From NCBI GenBank assembly GCA_030737835.1, contig CM060848.1, positions 7,958,063 to 8,022,062 on the forward strand: DNA of 64,000 bases, given 5' to 3'. Source of the DNA: Acorus gramineus (lineage: Eukaryota; Streptophyta; Magnoliopsida; Acorales; Acoraceae). The notes below the pieces were generated by a model, which searched no databases, was not told the origin of the DNA, and saw nothing but the letters and a program-made list of their open reading frames with translations. Position numbers and translations under genes: made by a program. Positions 33,412 through 47,534 of the stretch are shown here, in pieces (the first letter of the stretch is position 1; each line of letters opens with the position of its first letter).

Positions 33412-36179
33412 TGTAACACCTGTGCATTTTCTCTTATTTATATATTTGATTTAAATATATAAATAGGATATTTGAATTAAAATTATTGTATTTTGTGTGT
33501 TTTTAAATTTTGGCCCATTTAGTGTATCCTTATGGGCCCATTTTAGTTTGCAATTTTAAATACTATTTGTTCATTTTAAAAATTGTATATATTTTCTTTC
33601 GAAGATTTTCAAGGTTTTAAATGGTTACAATTTTATAAAATTTTAGAGCTCAAAAGATTAAGTTTTGAGATTTCATTATTATTTATTTTCAGGGACTTAA
33701 CTTTGAATTATGAATTTCTTGTAATAAGATGCAATGACCTATCTGTAATTCATATAGGGACCTATTTGTAAATCCGAAACAATCCAGGGCCAGTTTGTAA
33801 TTTTTGTTAGGTTTAGATATCTAATTATATATGTTGGGGTGAAAGAAAAAAAATGTGTGCGGCTGTGTATTCTATTCGGCAGAGAGAGAGAGAGAGAGAG
33901 AGGTACTCTTCTTGGCTATTGATTTTCTTTTAAATTATTGTTATTTATTAGTGATATTAGATTTATGTTTAGGTTATTAAGTCTTCTTTTTTTTAAAATA
34001 AAATTAGGGTTTTGATTTATTTTCATGGTTAAATATATTTTTATGTTATGGGATTTTTAGTTTTTGATCAAATTAGAGTTTTGATATATATACGTTCATG
34101 TTGTTAGATTTTTATGATTTTATAAAAAAAAAAAAACAAGGGTTTTGATCTATAATTTATTATTATTAGATCTATGTTAGGTATTTGGATTTTTGAGTCT
34201 TCATAAACTTAGGGTTTTGATTTATCATTTATTTTAAAGAATAGATATGTGTTTAGATTATTAAACTATGAGTTTTTAATTTATCATACTAGGTTTATGA
34301 TTTATACAAATCCATAAGATGATAAGTTTTATTTGTTTTCAACTTTTACTAATTAATAGTTTATTTTTATAGAGAAAAATATATGTTTTCATGTTATTAT
34401 ATCAATTTTTGTTATTTTATTATTATTTTGAATTTTCTGGATATTGTCTTTTTCTGTGTTTTATCTTTTCTGGTTTTGTCTTTTAGTGTTTGGTTAGATG
34501 GTAAATAGGTTTTTATTTTTCTTCTTAGGTTCTATTATATTTTCTTTTGTATGATTTATATGAAATAAATTTAGATCATTGGGTATAAAGATTTATACCT
34601 ATTGATTATGATTAGAGAAATTAGGTCTAGGCTTGAATTATAGGTTTTAATTAATAATTTATTTGGTTCATCTAGGTTGTAAATTTTGTTGCGGGCTTCA
34701 TTCTCCGGACCTAGGGTCCATTCGAGGTGAGTGGGCTTATCGATTTATTTCATGTGAGCTTTTGCTCTATAACGCTGAATTTCATATGCCAATGATATTT
34801 ATTGTGATAAATTTGCATGATTTGCATATTTTTTTCATATTGGTCAAATTTCATTTTTATTAAATAAAATTGCATGATTTAATTCATTCATTATGTCATT
34901 TAAAATAGCATGTATTATGCTATTCATGTTTCAAGAATTAATGTAATACATTTTCTAATGCTTATGTTTTTGAAATAACATTTGGATTAAGGATTATCAT
35001 TTTTGATATTTTTGGAAAAATTTAGGACTAGTGGAGACAACCTAGTCCTAGGTGATTTTATTAAGATGCACATCATAGCATATTTCAGGAATAAATCCCC
35101 CCGTTGTATTTCGCCTTTGGGGAGGAAGGTCTAGGACTCGAAGAGTCCCAAGATCGGTGAGGGGTGTGGTAAAGCATTCCTTGTAGCGGCGGATTCCTTT
35201 GTTTGGAGTTTGCAGCAACCGGGGCATCCTGTGCTGGTGTTCTCGTAGTGATGGCAGCGGCGACCCATCAGCGTCTTCTAGATCCGACGTCTCCTCGAGG
35301 GAGCTTTTTGAGCGATTTAGTCGCTTGGGGCTTGGCACACCTATTTTGGGGAAACGGTTCTTCCGATTAAGAACCCGACCTGGTCATATCATTTATCATT
35401 TAAACCTCATGATTTCTACAACGTGGGTCAATGATTGGGCCACATGATTGCTTTAAAAAATATATATTTTTTTAAGCTCATGCATAATTTATATTGATTT
35501 ATTAAAGGAAATTCTTGTTTTTAATATAACTTTATGTTATGTATATATATGATTGTATCATTTAACTCTCATGCTTTTTCTTGTGTGGGCCAAGGATTGG
35601 GCCATGTGCTTGCATTAAAATGTTTTTTTTTAAGTTCATGATTTTAAATCGATTTAATAAAATAAAAGATTTATTAAAAGAAATTTTGAATTTTATATAA
35701 CTTATTTTTATATATAACTGTCACGTGAAGTAATTTGTCAATGGGCTTATTCACTGAGTTAATTGCTCACCCTTTTCGATATGGGCTGGTTGTTTCATAA
35801 CCAGGTATCGCATATTTCGAGGATCAAATTGAAGTTTGGGCTTTTCGCATCTTTCATGAATATCTTCGAAGTAGTGGTTCAAATGTGAATTATAGTCACG
35901 ATCGACTATTTGGGTTTGTTCAGTTTAGATGGCTCCCACAGGGGTGTTTTATTGTGTATTTTCTTTTAGTATCTTGTTTCCGCAAAACTCTGATATTTTG
36001 TAAAACCATTGGTGATTTAAAAACATTGGATATTATTTATATTTATTATCATCTGTTTTATTATATTGTTATCATAAAAAAAAAAAAAGAGCTGCAAATT
36101 TTTGTCTTATATTTAGATTAAATTTAGTAGCGACGCATTTACCGTCCGATAAACGGTTAGGTAAATGTGGGGCGTTACA
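33412..36179 (+). mobile_element. Array LTR 1 (2768 bp)
   Basis: Starts TGTAACACCTGTGCATTTTC and ends GTGGGGCGTTACA. It is followed by TGGTATCAGAGCC at 36182, the initiator tRNA-Met primer-binding site. Near 33880 there is a GA microsatellite, and the GGGCTTATTCACTGAG..GCTCACCC block near 35740 is the counterpart of the block in the other large LTRs. Nearly identical to LTRs 2 and 3. Confidence 0.92.
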
Positions 36180-38927
36180 GATGGTATCAGAGCCACGTCC
36201 TGTCGGAGCCTAGGTTAGGGTTTTGTCTAGAAAAAAAAAGGGTGTTATTATTTGTGACATTTGTTATTTCATTTAGGATTTTCTTTATGACAGTAAGGGA
36301 TTGTAGTGTTGTCTCTATTACAGGTCATTCAACGTATGTTCTTTTTAGGGTTCCACACATTCATTCACTTTATTGGATTTGCAAAACTTTTAGTAAAGAA
36401 GTTTACAATCTTGATGTCTACTTTTCACATAACGATTGTCGTCGGTGAACAAGTTGTCACCAAGGTTCGCTTTCTCTCTTGCTTGGTTCAGATCAATGGG
36501 CATTAGATGCTTACTAATCTCTTCATTCTCGATATTCTTGGTTTCAAAGTTATCTTTGGCATGGATTTGTTGTTAGCCTGAACAAGTGTTGATTGTTTTT
36601 CAAAAGTTGTGACCTTTCGTATTCTCAACTGACAATCGTTCTGCTTTGGGGGTTTTGGTGGATCATATACGATCGGAGTCGTCTTTTCTCCTCATGCTCA
36701 GAGATTGCTAGATGAACAATGTCAGGGATATCTATCCATCATTGTGGACTTGAAGGCCTAAGTTAGTATAATTCCTATTGTATCTTAATTTCTTGAGGTA
36801 TTTCCAGATGAATTGTCATGTCTTCTCATGATCGTGACATCGAGTTTTCTATCGATCCCATTCTTGATTTTCTATGAGCCTAAGCTTAGTTAGCATGTGA
36901 AGTTTAGGACTTAAGTTTGATCATCCTAAGGAGATTATATTGGTCTATAAAAAAAAAAAAATTATTTGATTATTTTGGTTACCCTAGAGCCTAAATCTAT
37001 TGATTTCTTATTAAAGGGGAAGTGACCCATATTTTTTTTATATATATATACACGTTTTTACCTTGCCATAAATTTAGCGGTTACTCATGTTTATTTATTT
37101 ATTTAAATGAAAGATTTCAAATCATATTTATATAAATTGTAATTATATTTTTAGTTTTCAAAGTCAAATTTAAGTAAATCATATCGATATATTCAAATCT
37201 TAATAATTCAAAAATAAAAATATTACTAGATCTTTCTTAATTCAACTCTCTACATATTTATTACATTAATTTTATTACAATATAACTCTCTATATATAAT
37301 TTACACGGCTTATAAATTTATTATGCTATATATTAAATGGAATGAGCTTTAAATTCTTTTAATACATTATTTATACTTGTCTATCATGAAGGTTTAATTT
37401 TTATATATACAATATTTAATATGTTAAATATTTTTCTACTTTATGCTATGCATATCGATATTACAGTTGCATCTTGTAAATTCAGGTTCATATGCATTTA
37501 GCATGCATATAAATCTAGCTATATCTTTAAGAGTTTAGATTGCATTATTGGATCTTAGGACATCCCACCTGAGTTTTTGGATACCCTATCTTATAGAGCT
37601 TAGTTATTTGGGTTCATTGTAAATTATTATTTTCTTAGAGCCTCAAGATAAGCCAGTATGAGAGTCATTCCTTTGAAGCCTAGGATGAGTTGGGTCAATT
37701 AGGATTGATGCATATAGGATTTGCATTCTTATTAGTGGATATTCTATGTAAGAGCATATGTGGTGGATGATAGCTCATACTAAATATACGTTGAAGCATG
37801 CTCACATGAGAGGCATATCTTAACAACTGATATTTTCAAATTGTTCAATATGGCCATGTACCCACAATTTTATTAGGATGCTTTTCAGGTTTTGTATAAT
37901 GTCACAGATGGTTCAATCAATCCGTGAATGTCCATGTCAGCAGATGGGTTTCTTATATAGATAAATTCTAAAGATTGTAAATATCTTTAGTTTCATCTTG
38001 TTGTCATTATTATTGCCCGTATGTTGACGATACAAGTTTGATCATTTATGGTATGGGACGTAGATGAGCCTAACTTGTACAATTATGTATGAAATTGTTT
38101 GACGTGATTGTTTTTTTGATATTGTCAATGTTTGCATTGTATTAGTTGAACCACCTATGGTATGGGACATAGGTGGGCTTGGCTTATGCATTTGGTTGCT
38201 TGTAATGTCTTTGCTTGTTCTGTGCAAATGGAATCACCCATAGTATAGGACATGGGTGAGCTTGACTTGTATATTTTTATTGTATTGTTTGCCTTTTGCT
38301 TATGTTGTATGAGTTATAACACCTATGATGTGAAGAATGGGTGGATTTGACATATACGTTTAATTATTGCAAATGATTGTTATCATTGTTTGTGATGTAT
38401 AAGTTCATCCACTGTGATTTGGGTCACTAGTAGAGTGGCGCAGCGGAAGAATTGTGGGTATAATTTATATGATTATTTTGTTGTGTGATTGTATGTCACT
38501 TGTATTGATATTGATTGAAACTTTAATGCAGAGCATTGATAGTTTTGCTTGTGCATTTAATTGAATATTGTTTGTAGGGTATAAGTTAGAATCTTATACC
38601 ATTTTTTTCATATTATTGAGCTTGTTAGGTATGAGTTGGATTTGTAAGCCGACTTATATAATTATTGTATGGATGTCCATTTGTTTGATTGTTTGTGGGG
38701 TATAAGTTGGATTCTTATACCATTTTCTATATTATTGTGCTTGTTAGGTATTACACGGACGTGTAACCCTACTAGTAAAATGATTGTATTGATGTTGTTA
38801 TGAGTTAAAATTGTAAGACTACTCTTACAACTATTGGTTGGATGATTGTTATCATTGGATGTCATATATCTTTTATTTTGTGTTCTCCCCTGAATTTAGA
38901 GGACTAAATTCCTAAAGGGGGGAAGTA
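36180..38927 (+). mobile_element. Array internal region 1
   Basis: Begins with the primer-binding site and ends with a polypurine tract AAAGGGGGGAAGTA. Short stretches resemble Gypsy protease and the start of reverse transcriptase, but no full domain is readable. The second half holds repeated segments built on CACCTATGGTATGGGACATAGGTGGGCTTG-like words. Broken fossil. Confidence 0.85.
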
Positions 38928-39404
38928 TGTAACACCTGTGCATTTTCTCTTATTTATATATTTGATTTAAATATATAAATAGGATATTTGAATTAAAATT
39001 ATTGTAATTTGTGTGTTTTTAAATTTTGGCCCATTTAGTGTATCCTTATGGGCCCATTTTAGTTTGCAATTTTAAATACTATTTGTTCATTTTAAAAATT
39101 GTATATATTTTCTTTCGAAGATTTTCAAGGTTTTAAATGGTTACAATTTTATAAAATTTTAGAGCTCAAAAGATTAAGTTTTGAGATTTCATTATTATTT
39201 ATTTTCAGGGACTTAGCTTTGAATTATGAATTTCTTGTAATAAGATGCAATGACTTATCTAGTTATCTGTAATTCATATAGGGACCTATTTGTAAATCCA
39301 AAACAATCCAGGGCCAGTTTGTAATTTTGTTAGGTTTAGATATCTAATTATATATGTTGGGGTGAAAGAAAAAAAAAATATGTGTGCGGCTGTGTATTCT
39401 ATTC

Positions 39405-39438
<34 letters not shown>

Positions 39439-41704
39439 CTCTTCTTGGCTATTGATTTTCTTTTAAATTATTGTTATTTATTAGTGATATTAGATTTATG
39501 TTTAGGTTATTAAGTCTTCTTTTTTTTTAAATAAAATTAGGGTTTTGATTTATTTTCATGGTTAAATATATTTTTATGTTATGGGATTTTTAGTTTTTGA
39601 TCAAATTAGAGTTTTGATATATATACGTTCATGTTGTTAGATTTTTATGATTTTATAAAAAAAAAACAAGGGTTTTGATCTATAATTTATTATTATTAGA
39701 TCTATGTTAGGTATTTGGATTTTTGAGTCTTCATAAACTTAGGGTTTTGATTTATCATTTATTTTAAAGAATAGATATGTGTTTAGATTATTAAACTATG
39801 AGTTTTTAATTTATCATACTAGTTTTATGATTTATACAAATCCATAAGATGATAAGTTTTTATTTGTTTTCAACTTTTACTAATTAATAGTTTATTTTTA
39901 TAGAGAAAAATGTATGTTTTCATGTTATTATATCAAGTTTTGTTATTTTATTATTATTTTGAATTTTCTGGATATTATCTTTTTCTGTGTTTTATCTTTT
40001 CTGGTTTTGTCTTTTAGTGTTTGGTTAGATGGTAAATAGGTTTTTATTTTTCTTCTTAGGTTCTATTATATTTTCTTTTGTATGATTTATATGAAATAAA
40101 TTTAGATCATTGGGTATAAAGATTTATACCTATTGATTATGATTAGAGAAATTAGGTCTAGGCTTGAATTATAGGTTTTAATTAATAATTTATTTGGTTC
40201 ATCTAGGTTGTAAATTTTGTTGCGAGCTTCATTCTCCGGACCTAGGGTCCATTCGAGGTGAGTGGGCTTATCGATTTATTTCATGTGAGCTTTTGCTCTA
40301 TAACGCTGAATTTCATATGCCAATGATATTTATTGTGATAAATTTGCATGATTTGCATATTTTTTTCATATTGGTCAAATTTCATTTTTATTAAATAAAA
40401 TTGCATGATTTAATTCATTCATTATGTCATTTAAAATAGCATGTATTATGCTATTCATGTTTCAAGAATTAATGTAATACATTTTCTAATGCTTATGTTT
40501 TTGAAATAACATTTGGATTAAGGATTATCATTTTTGATATTTTTGGAAAAATTTAGGACTAGTGGAGACAACCTAGTCCTAGGTGATTTTATTAAGATGC
40601 ACATCATAGCATATTTCAGGAATAAATCCCCCCGTTGTATTTCGCCTTTGGGGAGGAAGGTCTAGGACTCGAAGAGTCCCAAGATCGGTGAGGGGTGTGG
40701 TAAAGCATTCCTTGTAGCGGCGGATTCCTTTGTTTGGAGTTTGCAGCAACCGGGGCATCCTGTGCTGGTGTTCTCGTAGTGATGGCAGCGGCGACCCATC
40801 AGCGTCTTCTAGATCCGACGTCTCCTCGAGGGAGCTTTTTGAGCGATTTAGTCGCTTGGGGCTTGGCACACCTATTTTGGGGAAACGGTTCTTCCGATTA
40901 AGAACCCGACCCGGTCATATCATTTATCATTTAAACCTCATGATTTCTACAACGCGGGCCAAGTATTGGGCCACATGATTGCTTTAAAATATATATTTTT
41001 TAAGCTCATGAATTTATATTGATTTATTAAAGGAAATTCTTGTTTTTAATATAACTTTATGTTATGTATATATATGATTGTATCATTTAACTCTCATGCT
41101 TTTTCTTGTGTGGGCCAAGGATTGGGCCATGTGCTTGCATTAAAATGTTTTTTTTTAAGTTCATGATTTTAAATCGATTTAATAAAATAAAAGATTTATT
41201 AAAAGAAATTTTGAATTTTATATAACTTATTTTTATATATAACTGTCACGTGAAGTAATTTGTCAATGGGCTTATTCACTGAGTTAATTGCTCACCCTTT
41301 TCGATATGGGCTGGTTGTTTCATAACCAGGTATCGCATATTTCGAGGATCAAATTGAAGTTTGGGCTTTTCGCATCTTTCATGAATATCTTCGAAGTAGT
41401 GGTTCAAATGTGAATTATAGTCACGATCGACTATTTGGGTTTGTTCAGTTTAGATGGCTCCCACAGGGGTGGTTTATTGTGTATTTCCTTTTAGTATCTT
41501 GTTTCCGCAAAACTCTGATATTTTGTAAAACCATTGGTGATTTAAAAACATTGGATATTATTTATATTTATTATCATCTGTTTTATTATATTGTTATCAT
41601 AAAAAAAAAAAAAGAGCTGCAAATTTTTGTCTTATATTTAGATTAAATTTAGTAGCGACGCATTTACCGTCCGATAAACGGTTAGGTAAATGTGGGGCGT
41701 TACA
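38928..41704 (+). mobile_element. Array LTR 2, shared middle LTR (2777 bp)
   Basis: Same ends as LTRs 1 and 3. Preceded directly by the polypurine tract and followed by the primer-binding site at 41707, with no target duplication on either side. Its GA microsatellite (39411-39434) is longer than in the other copies. At several variable sites it agrees with LTR 3 against LTR 1, and at some others LTR 1 and LTR 3 agree against it. Confidence 0.92.
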
Positions 41705-44428
41705 GATGGTATCAGAGCCACGTCCTGTCGGAGCCTAGGTTAGGGTTTTGTCTAGAAAAAAAAAGGGTGTTATTATTTGTGACATTTGTTATTTCATTTA
41801 GGATTTTCTTTATGACAGTAAGGGATTGTAGTGTTGTCTCTATTACAGGTCATTCAACGTATGTTCTTTTTAGGGTTCCACACATTCATTCACTTTATTG
41901 GATTTGCAAAACTTTTAGTAAAGAAGTTTACAATCTTGATGTCTACTTTTCACATAACGATTGTCGTCGGTGAACAAGTTGTCACCAAGGTTCGCTTTCT
42001 CTCTTGCTTGGTTCAGATCAATGGGCATTAGATGCTTACTAATCTCTTCATTCTCGATATTCTTGGTTTCAAAGTTATCTTTGGCATGGATTTGTTGTTA
42101 GCCTACACAAGTGTTGATTGTTTTTCAAAAGTTGTGACCTTTCGTATTCTCAACTGACAATCGTTCTGCTTTGGGGGTTTTGGTGGATCATATACGATCG
42201 GAGTCGTCTTTTCTCCTCATGCTCAGAGATTGCTAGATGAACAATGTCAGGGATATCTATCCATCATTGTGGACTTGAAGGCCTAAGTTAGTATAATTCC
42301 TATTGTATCTTAATTTCTTGAGGTATTTCCAGATGAATTGTCATGTCTTCTCATGATCGTGACATCGAGTTTTCTATCGATCCCATTCTTGATTTTCTAT
42401 GAGCCTAAGCTTAGTTAGCATGTGAAGTTTAGGACTTAAGTTTGATCATCCTAAGGAGATTATATTGGTCTATAAAAAAAAAAAAAATTATTTGATTATT
42501 TTGGTTACCCTAGAGCCTAAATCTATTGATTTCTTATTAAAGGGGAAGTGACCCATATTTTTTTATATATATATACACGTTTTTACCTTGCCATAAATTT
42601 AGCGGTTACTCATGTTTATTTATTTATTTAAATGAAAGATTTCAAATCATATTTATATAAATTGTAATTATATTTTTAGTTTTCAAAGTCAAATTTAAGT
42701 AAATCATATCGATATATTCAAATCTTAATAATTCAAAAATAAAAATATTACTAGATCTTTCTTAATTCAACTCTCTACATATTTATTACATTAATTTTAT
42801 TACAATATAACTCTCTATATATAATTTACACGGCTTATAAATTTATTATGCTATATATTAAATGGAATGAGCTTTAAATTCTTTTAATACATTATTTATA
42901 CTTGTCTATCATGAAGGTTTAATTTTTATATATACAATATTTAATATGTTAAATATTTTTCTACTTTATGCTATGCATATCGATATTACAGTTGCATCTT
43001 GTAAATTCAGGTTCATGTGCATTTAGCATGCATATAAATCTAGCTATATCTTTAAGAGTTTAGATTGCATTATTGGATCTTAGGACATCCCACCTGAGTT
43101 TTTGGATACCCTATCTTATAGAGCTTAGTTATTTGGGTTCATTGTAAATTATTATTTTCTTAGAGTCATTCCTTTGAAGCCTAGGATGAGTTGGGTCAAT
43201 TAGGATTGATGCATATAGGATTTGCATTCTTATTAGTGGATATTCTATGTAAGAGCATATGTGGTGGATGATAGCTCATACTAAATATACGTTGAAGCAT
43301 GCTCACATGAGAGGCATATCTTAACAACTGATATTTTCAAATTGTTCAATATGGCCATGTACCCACAATTTTATTAGGATGCTTTTCAGGTTTTGTATAA
43401 TGTCACAGATGGTTCAATCAATCCGTGAATGTCCATGTCAGCAGATGGTTTTCTTATATAGATAAATTCTAAAGATTGTAAATATCTTTAGTTTCATCTT
43501 GTTGTCATTATTATTGCCCCTATGTTGACGATACAAGTTTGATCATTTATGGTATGGGACGTAGATGAGCCTAACTTGTACAATTATGTATGAAATTGTT
43601 TGACGTGATTGTTTTTTTGATATTGTCAATGTTTGCATTGTATTAGTTGAACCACCTATGGTATGGGACATAGGTGGGCTTGGCTTATGCATTTGGTTGC
43701 TTGTAATGTCTTTGCTTGTTCTGTGCAAATGGAATCACCCATAGTATAGGACATGGGTGAGCTTGACTTGTATATTTTTATTGTATTGTTTGCCTTTTGC
43801 TTATGTTGTATGAGTTATAACACCTATGATGTGAAGAATGGGTGGATTTGACATATACGTTTAATTATTGCAAATGATTGTTATCATTGTTTGTGATGTA
43901 TAAGTTCATCCACTGTGATTTGGGTCACTAGTAGAGTGGCGCAGCGGAAGAATTGTGGGTATAATTTATATGATTATTTTGTTGTGTGATTGTATGTCAC
44001 TTGTATTGATATTGATTGAAACTTTAATGCAGAGCATTGATAGTTTTGCTTGTGCATTTAATTGAATATTGTTTGTAGGGTATAAGTTAGAATCTTATAC
44101 CATTTTTTTCATATTATTGAGCTTGTTAGGTATGAGTTGGATTTGTAAGCCGACTTATATAATTATTGTATGGATGTCCATTTGTTTGATTGTTTGTGGG
44201 GTATAAGTTGGATTCTTATACCATTTTCTATATTATTGTGCTTGTTAGGTATTACACGGACGTGTAACCCTACTAGTAAAATGATTGTATTGATGTTGTT
44301 ATGAGTTAAAATTGTAAGACTACTCTTACAACTATTGGTTGGATGATTGTTATCATTGGATGTCATATATCTTTTATTTTGTGTTCTCCCCTGAATTTAG
44401 AGGACTAAATTCCTAAAGGGGGGAAGTA
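41705..44428 (+). mobile_element. Array internal region 2
   Basis: Nearly identical to 36180-38927 from primer-binding site to polypurine tract. No full domain readable. Broken fossil. Confidence 0.88.
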
Positions 44429-47192
44429 TGTAACACCTGTGCATTTTCTCTTATTTATATATTTGATTTAAATATATAAATAGGATATTTGAATTAAAAT
44501 TATTGTAATTTGTGTGTTTTTAAATTTTGGCCCATTTAGTGTATCCTTATGGGCCCATTTTAGTTTGCAATTTTAAATACTATTTGTTCATTTTAAAAAT
44601 TGTATATATTTTCTTTCGAAGATTTTCAAGGTTTTAAATGGTTACAATTTTATAAAATTTTAGAGCTCAAAAGATTAAGTTTTGAGATTTCATTATTATT
44701 TATTTTCAGGGGCTTAGCTTTGAATTATGAATTTCTTGTAATAAGATGCAATGACCTATCTGTAATTCATATAGGGACCTATTTGTAAATCTGAAACAAT
44801 CCAGGGCCAGTTTGTAATTTTTGTTAGGTTTAGATATCTAATTATATATGTTGGGGTGAAAGAAAAAAAAAATATGTGTGCGGCTGTGTATTCTATTCGG
44901 CAGAGAGAGAGAGAGAGAGAGAGGTACTCTTCTTGGCTATTGATTTTCTTTTAAATTATTGTTATTTATTAGTGATATTAGATTCATGTTTAGGTTATTA
45001 AGTCTTCTTTTTTTAAAATAAAATTAGGGTTTTTATTTATTTTCATGGTTAAATATATTTTTATGTTATGGGATTTTTAGTTTTTGATCAAATTAGAGTT
45101 TTGATATATATACGTTCATGTTGTTAGATTTTTATGATTTTATAAAAAAAAAAAAACAAGGGTTTTGATCTATAATTTATTATTATTAGATCTATGTTAG
45201 GTATTTGGATTTTTGAGTCTTCATAAACTTAGGGTTTTGATTTATCATTTATTTTAAAGAATAGATATGTGTTTAGATTATTAAACTATGAGTTTTTAAT
45301 TTATCATACTAGTTTTATGATTTATACAAATCCATAAGATGATAAGTTTTATTTGCTTTCAACTTTTACTAATTAATAGTTTATTTTTATAGAGAAAAAT
45401 GTATGTTTTAATGTTATTATATCAATTTTTGTTATTTTTTATTATTTTGAATTTTCTGGATATTGTCTTTTTCTGTGTTTTATCTTTTCTGGTTTTGTCT
45501 TTTAGTGTTTGGTTAGATGGTAAATAGGTTTTTATTTTTCTTCTTAGGTTCTATTATATTTTCTTTTGTATGATTTATATGAAATAAATTTAGATCATTG
45601 GGTATAAAGATTTATACCTATTGATTATGATTAGAGAAATTAGGTCTAGGCTTGAATTATAGGTTTTAATTAATAATTTATTTGGTTCATCTAGGTTGTA
45701 AATTTTGTTGCGGGCTTCATTCTCCGGACCTAGGGTCCATTCGAGGTGAGTGGGCTTATCGATTTATTTCATGTGAGCTTTTGCTCTATAACGCTGAATT
45801 TCATATGCCAATGATATTTATTGTGATAAATTTGCATGATTTGCATATTTTTTTCATATTGGTCAAATTTCATTTTTATTAAATAAAATTGCATGATTTA
45901 ATTCATTCATTATGTCATTTAAAATAGCATGTATTATGCTATTCATGTTTCAAGAATTAATGTAATACATTTTCTAATGCTTATGTTTTTGAAATAACAT
46001 TTGGATTAAGGATTATCATTTTTGATATTTTTGGAAAAATTTAGGACTAGTGGAGACAACCTAGTCCTAGGTGATTTTATTAAGATGCACATCATAGCAT
46101 ATTTCAGGAATAAATCCCCCCGTTGTATTTCGCCTTTGGGGAGGAAGGTCTAGGACTCGAAGAGTCCCAAGATCGGTGAGGGGTGTGGTAAAGCATTCCT
46201 TGTAGCGGCGGATTCCTTTGTTTGGAGTTTGCAGCAACCGGGGCATCCTGTGCTGGTGTTCTCGTAGTGATGGCAGCGGCGACCCATCAGCGTCTTCTAG
46301 ATCCGACGTCTCCTCGAGGGAGCTTTTTGAGCGATTTAGTCGCTTGGGGCTTGGCACACCTATTTTGGGGAAACGGTTCTTCCGATTAAGAACCCGACCC
46401 GGTCATATCGTTTATCATTTAAACTTCATGATTTCTACAACGTGGGCCAAGGATTGGGCCACATGATTGCTTTAAAATATATATTTTTTTAAGCTCATGA
46501 ATTTATATTGATTTATTAAAGGAAATTCTTGTTTTTAATATAACTTTATGTTATGTATATATATGATTGTATCATTTAACTCTCATGCTTTTTCTTGTGT
46601 GGGCCAAGGATTGGGCCATGTGCTTGCATTAAAATGTTTTTTTTTAAGTTCATGATTTTAAATCGATTTAATAAAATAAAAGATTTATTAAAAGAAATTT
46701 TGAATTTTATATAACTTATTTTTATATATAACTGTCACGTGAAGTAATTTGTCAATGGGCTTATTCACTGAGTTAATTGCTCACCCTTTTCGATATGGGC
46801 TGGTTGTTTCATAACCAGGTATCGCATATTTCGAGGATCAAATTGAAGTTTGGGCTTTTCGCATCTTTCATGAATATCTTCGAAGTAGTGGTTCAAATGT
46901 GAATTATAGTCACGATCGACTATTTGGGTTTGTTCAGTTTAGATGGCTCCCACAGGGGTGGTTTATTGTGTATTTCCTTTTAGTATCTTGTTTCCGCAAA
47001 ACTCTGATATTTTGTAAAACCATTGGTGATTTAAAAACATTGGATATTATTTATATTTATTATCATCTGTTTTATTATATTGTTATCATAAAAAAAAAAA
47101 AGAGCTGCAAATTTTTGTCTTATATTTAGATTAAATTTAGTAGCGACGCATTTACCGTCCGATAAACGGTTAGGTAAATGTGGGGCGTTACA
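44429..47192 (+). mobile_element. Array LTR 3 (2764 bp)
   Basis: Starts TGTAACACCTGTG after the polypurine tract and ends GGGGCGTTACA, followed by the target duplication TAAGT. Confidence 0.92.
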
Positions 47193-47197
47193 TAAGT
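47193..47197. repeat. 5-bp target site duplication of the LTR array, right copy
   Basis: TAAGT, exact partner of 33407-33411. Confidence 0.9.
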
Positions 47198-47534
47198 ATT
47201 CATCAAAACTAAAAAAATAAAGATGATAAACAGACAAATTATAAAAAATTAGAACCACATGAGATAACTGAACATTTATAGAAAAATAAATATTTTTTCT
47301 TTTTATAAAAACAACATAAAAGTTAAAAAGTAGAAAAAGATTGGAGTTTTGTGGAAAAAAAAGTGCTAGAATGAAAGTTCAAGAGAATTCTACCCATTTG
47401 GGTAGGATTTTGAAATGACTTTTTTCTTCATATTTCACTCTCTAAAGCCCACAAAAGTCCATCACTTATGAAAGTCTTTACAAATCATGTTGAAATTGAA
47501 GAATATATGATAATATGTCTACAACAAGATGCTT
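47198..47534. other. Intergenic spacer
   Basis: No gene or named repeat recognised. Confidence 0.5.

Larger units (their letters stand above)
33412..47192 (+). mobile_element. Tandem LTR retrotransposon array: LTR-internal-LTR-internal-LTR (13.8 kb)
   Basis: Three near-identical LTRs (33412-36179, 38928-41704, 44429-47192) alternate with two near-identical internal regions. Only the outer edges carry the target duplication TAAGT. The middle LTR is preceded by a polypurine tract and followed by a primer-binding site, so it acts as the 3' LTR of one unit and the 5' LTR of the next. A single insertion enlarged afterwards by unequal recombination between its LTRs explains this. The copies differ by scattered substitutions and by microsatellite length, so they are not one sequence copied during assembly. 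Gypsy-type remnants only; no working coding region, so it looks non-autonomous or decayed. Relatively young as judged by LTR similarity. Confidence 0.92.

Noticed and set aside
33412-47192. The repeated small frames (for example 96-, 93- and 82-residue ORFs present in two or three copies) as a multigene family
   Set aside because: They recur only because the LTRs and internal regions of one retroelement array recur; none has a recognisable domain or start context.
33412-47192. Assembly artefact as the source of the three-LTR array
   Set aside because: Not fully excluded, but the LTR copies differ from each other by scattered substitutions and in microsatellite length, and one shared target duplication encloses the set. 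False duplication would be expected to give identical copies.
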